Below, one piece after another: positions 63,300-64,000 of a DNA stretch of 64,000 nucleotides (within the stretch, counting starts at the first letter, position 1; every line of letters begins with the position of its first letter). The stretch spans positions 124,001 through 188,000 of the forward strand of contig NZ_JAIOUV010000005.1 in assembly GCF_019931145.1 (NCBI RefSeq), read 5' to 3'. Source of the stretch: Marinicella meishanensis. GTDB taxonomy: Bacteria; Pseudomonadota; Gammaproteobacteria; Xanthomonadales; Marinicellaceae. A program made the position numbers and the translations under genes. The notes under the pieces were generated by a model. It saw only the letters and a list, made by a program, of their open reading frames with translations, had not been told where the DNA came from and searched no databases.

Positions 63300-64000
63300 A
63301 TGGAAAATAATACAGAAATACCACCCGCAGCTGAAGAAAACTTCAATAAAAAAGCAAAAGCATTGATTAAATTAATTAAAGAAGTTGAATTTGACAATCA
63401 AGGTGATGCAAACAATTCAGATCTTCACAGCAGAGTTACAATTACTGATAAGGATATTGTTGGTGAAGTTGAGATGTTTTCAAGTAATGAAAAAGGAAAA
63501 GTTATGGGACGATTTTTTAAATACATGGACTCTCATTACGGAATAGTTGATGATGATTTTGAAAAATTAAGAGACGTGTCACAAAATATTCAAAGGTTAA
63601 ACGCTTTCAAACTCATTTTAAGCCAAAATTTCATTGAAAATCATTTATTTAACTGGTGTGTTGAATCATTTAAAGCACATGCAATTACTAACCCTTTCAT
63701 CGAGTATTTAAAGCTGCAAGCAGAAGCTGCTGTAAAAGAGCAAAAAGTATATGTACCAATAGCAAATTTAATTGTTGATAAAGAATTTAAATTCTGTGGC
63801 GTTCTAATTTCTGGTTTAACAAAACCTCTTGCAGATGAAATTTATAAAAGCTCAATTTCGATGGCAAAAAATGAGGGAGCAAAATCAAGATTTGAAAAAT
63901 TTTTTGATAATTTCAGATCTAAGTACCAAGGGTATGCATTAGCTCTTTTGAAATTTAAGTGTGAACCAGAACTTGCTCACAATTTAGCAACAAATAAAGT
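63300..64000 (+). CDS. Hypothetical protein, AT-rich, truncated by the window edge
   Basis: An open frame from ATG 63300 runs 233 codons to the right edge without a stop ('MENNTEIPPAAEENFNKKAK', 'GRFFKYMDSHYGIVDDDFEK', 'FFDNFRSKYQGYALALLKFK'). The protein is helical and charged, with no membrane segment. Base composition is about 30% GC, well below the window, which suggests horizontal acquisition. The family is unknown, and no defence function can be assigned from what is visible. Confidence 0.6.
   Translation, partial: MENNTEIPPAAEENFNKKAKALIKLIKEVEFDNQGDANNSDLHSRVTITDKDIVGEVEMFSSNEKGKVMGRFFKYMDSHYGIVDDDFEKLRDVSQNIQRLNAFKLILSQNFIENHLFNWCVESFKAHAITNPFIEYLKLQAEAAVKEQKVYVPIANLIVDKEFKFCGVLISGLTKPLADEIYKSSISMAKNEGAKSRFEKFFDNFRSKYQGYALALLKFKCEPELAHNLATNK

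Overview
The window looks like a chromosomal segment of a gammaproteobacterium. The evidence is the rpsF-rpsR-rplI-dnaB-alr string (with no priB between rpsF and rpsR), mfd followed by a csiV-type gene, a FabI-type enoyl reductase and a CusABC-type efflux operon. Two surface or secreted proteins share an 'LxGxWxxPxxxGxGf'-like C-terminal module, and an FG-GAP protein ends in GFE. With roughly 50% GC, these traits remind me of Lysobacterales such as Marinicella. That placement is inference from sequence style, not a database match. Base composition falls sharply to AT-rich from about 59.2 kb to the right edge, apart from the FG-GAP gene, which suggests an accessory segment.

Layout. 0-8 kb: the 3' part of a tricorn-like S41 protease, a structured intergenic stretch with two terminators, rtcB (RNA ligase) with a small basic-protein gene behind it, a membrane-anchored TPR protein, two secreted unknowns and a secreted PD40 propeller. 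8-14 kb, minus strand: fabI, then mfd-csiV-yceI in one overlapping run. 14-19 kb, plus strand: rpsF-rpsR-rplI behind a consensus promoter, then dnaB-alr and a membrane transporter overlapping alr. 19-24 kb: a penicillin-acylase-family secreted enzyme, then a minus-strand esterase and metallo-hydrolase pair. 24-30.3 kb: a copper/silver operon of a CopL-like small protein and an outer-membrane factor, adaptor and HME-RND pump, with the CusA methionine triad intact. 30-40 kb: an M14 family deacylase, a PTS-EIIC/EAL fusion, a Ser/Thr kinase with TPRs and a two-haem propeller protein. 40-43.4 kb: small proteins, a 0.6 kb element with 27-bp terminal inverted repeats, CsbD and a zinc-ribbon membrane protein. 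43.4-49.7 kb: a TonB-like protein, a second RND adaptor/pump operon and a DUF4397 protein. 50-50.8 kb: gene debris and a membrane protein.

50.96-57.02 kb is the most interesting part. It is a tight six-gene operon with ATGA/TTGA overlaps: a PEP-synthase-like kinase, a class-I glutamine amidotransferase, a nucleotidyltransferase, a sulfotransferase-like protein, an APS-kinase-like protein and a methyltransferase. Read singly they suggest sulfation. Read together, the set matches the Campylobacter jejuni Cj1415-Cj1418 enzymes that build the cytidine diphosphoramidate donor for O-methyl phosphoramidate decoration of capsule: glutamine kinase, CTP:phosphoglutamine cytidylyltransferase, gamma-glutamyl-CDP-amidate hydrolase and CDP-amidate kinase. 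A methyltransferase and a candidate transferase with a sulfotransferase fold complete it. I propose a phosphoramidate-modification operon whose acceptor is unknown, since no capsule or glycan genes lie beside it.

57-64 kb: an SDR, a Crp/Fnr regulator and a HIT protein on the minus strand, then AT-rich unknown genes, an FG-GAP seven-repeat secreted protein and a partial unknown gene running off the right edge. I saw no tRNA or rRNA gene and no CRISPR array.
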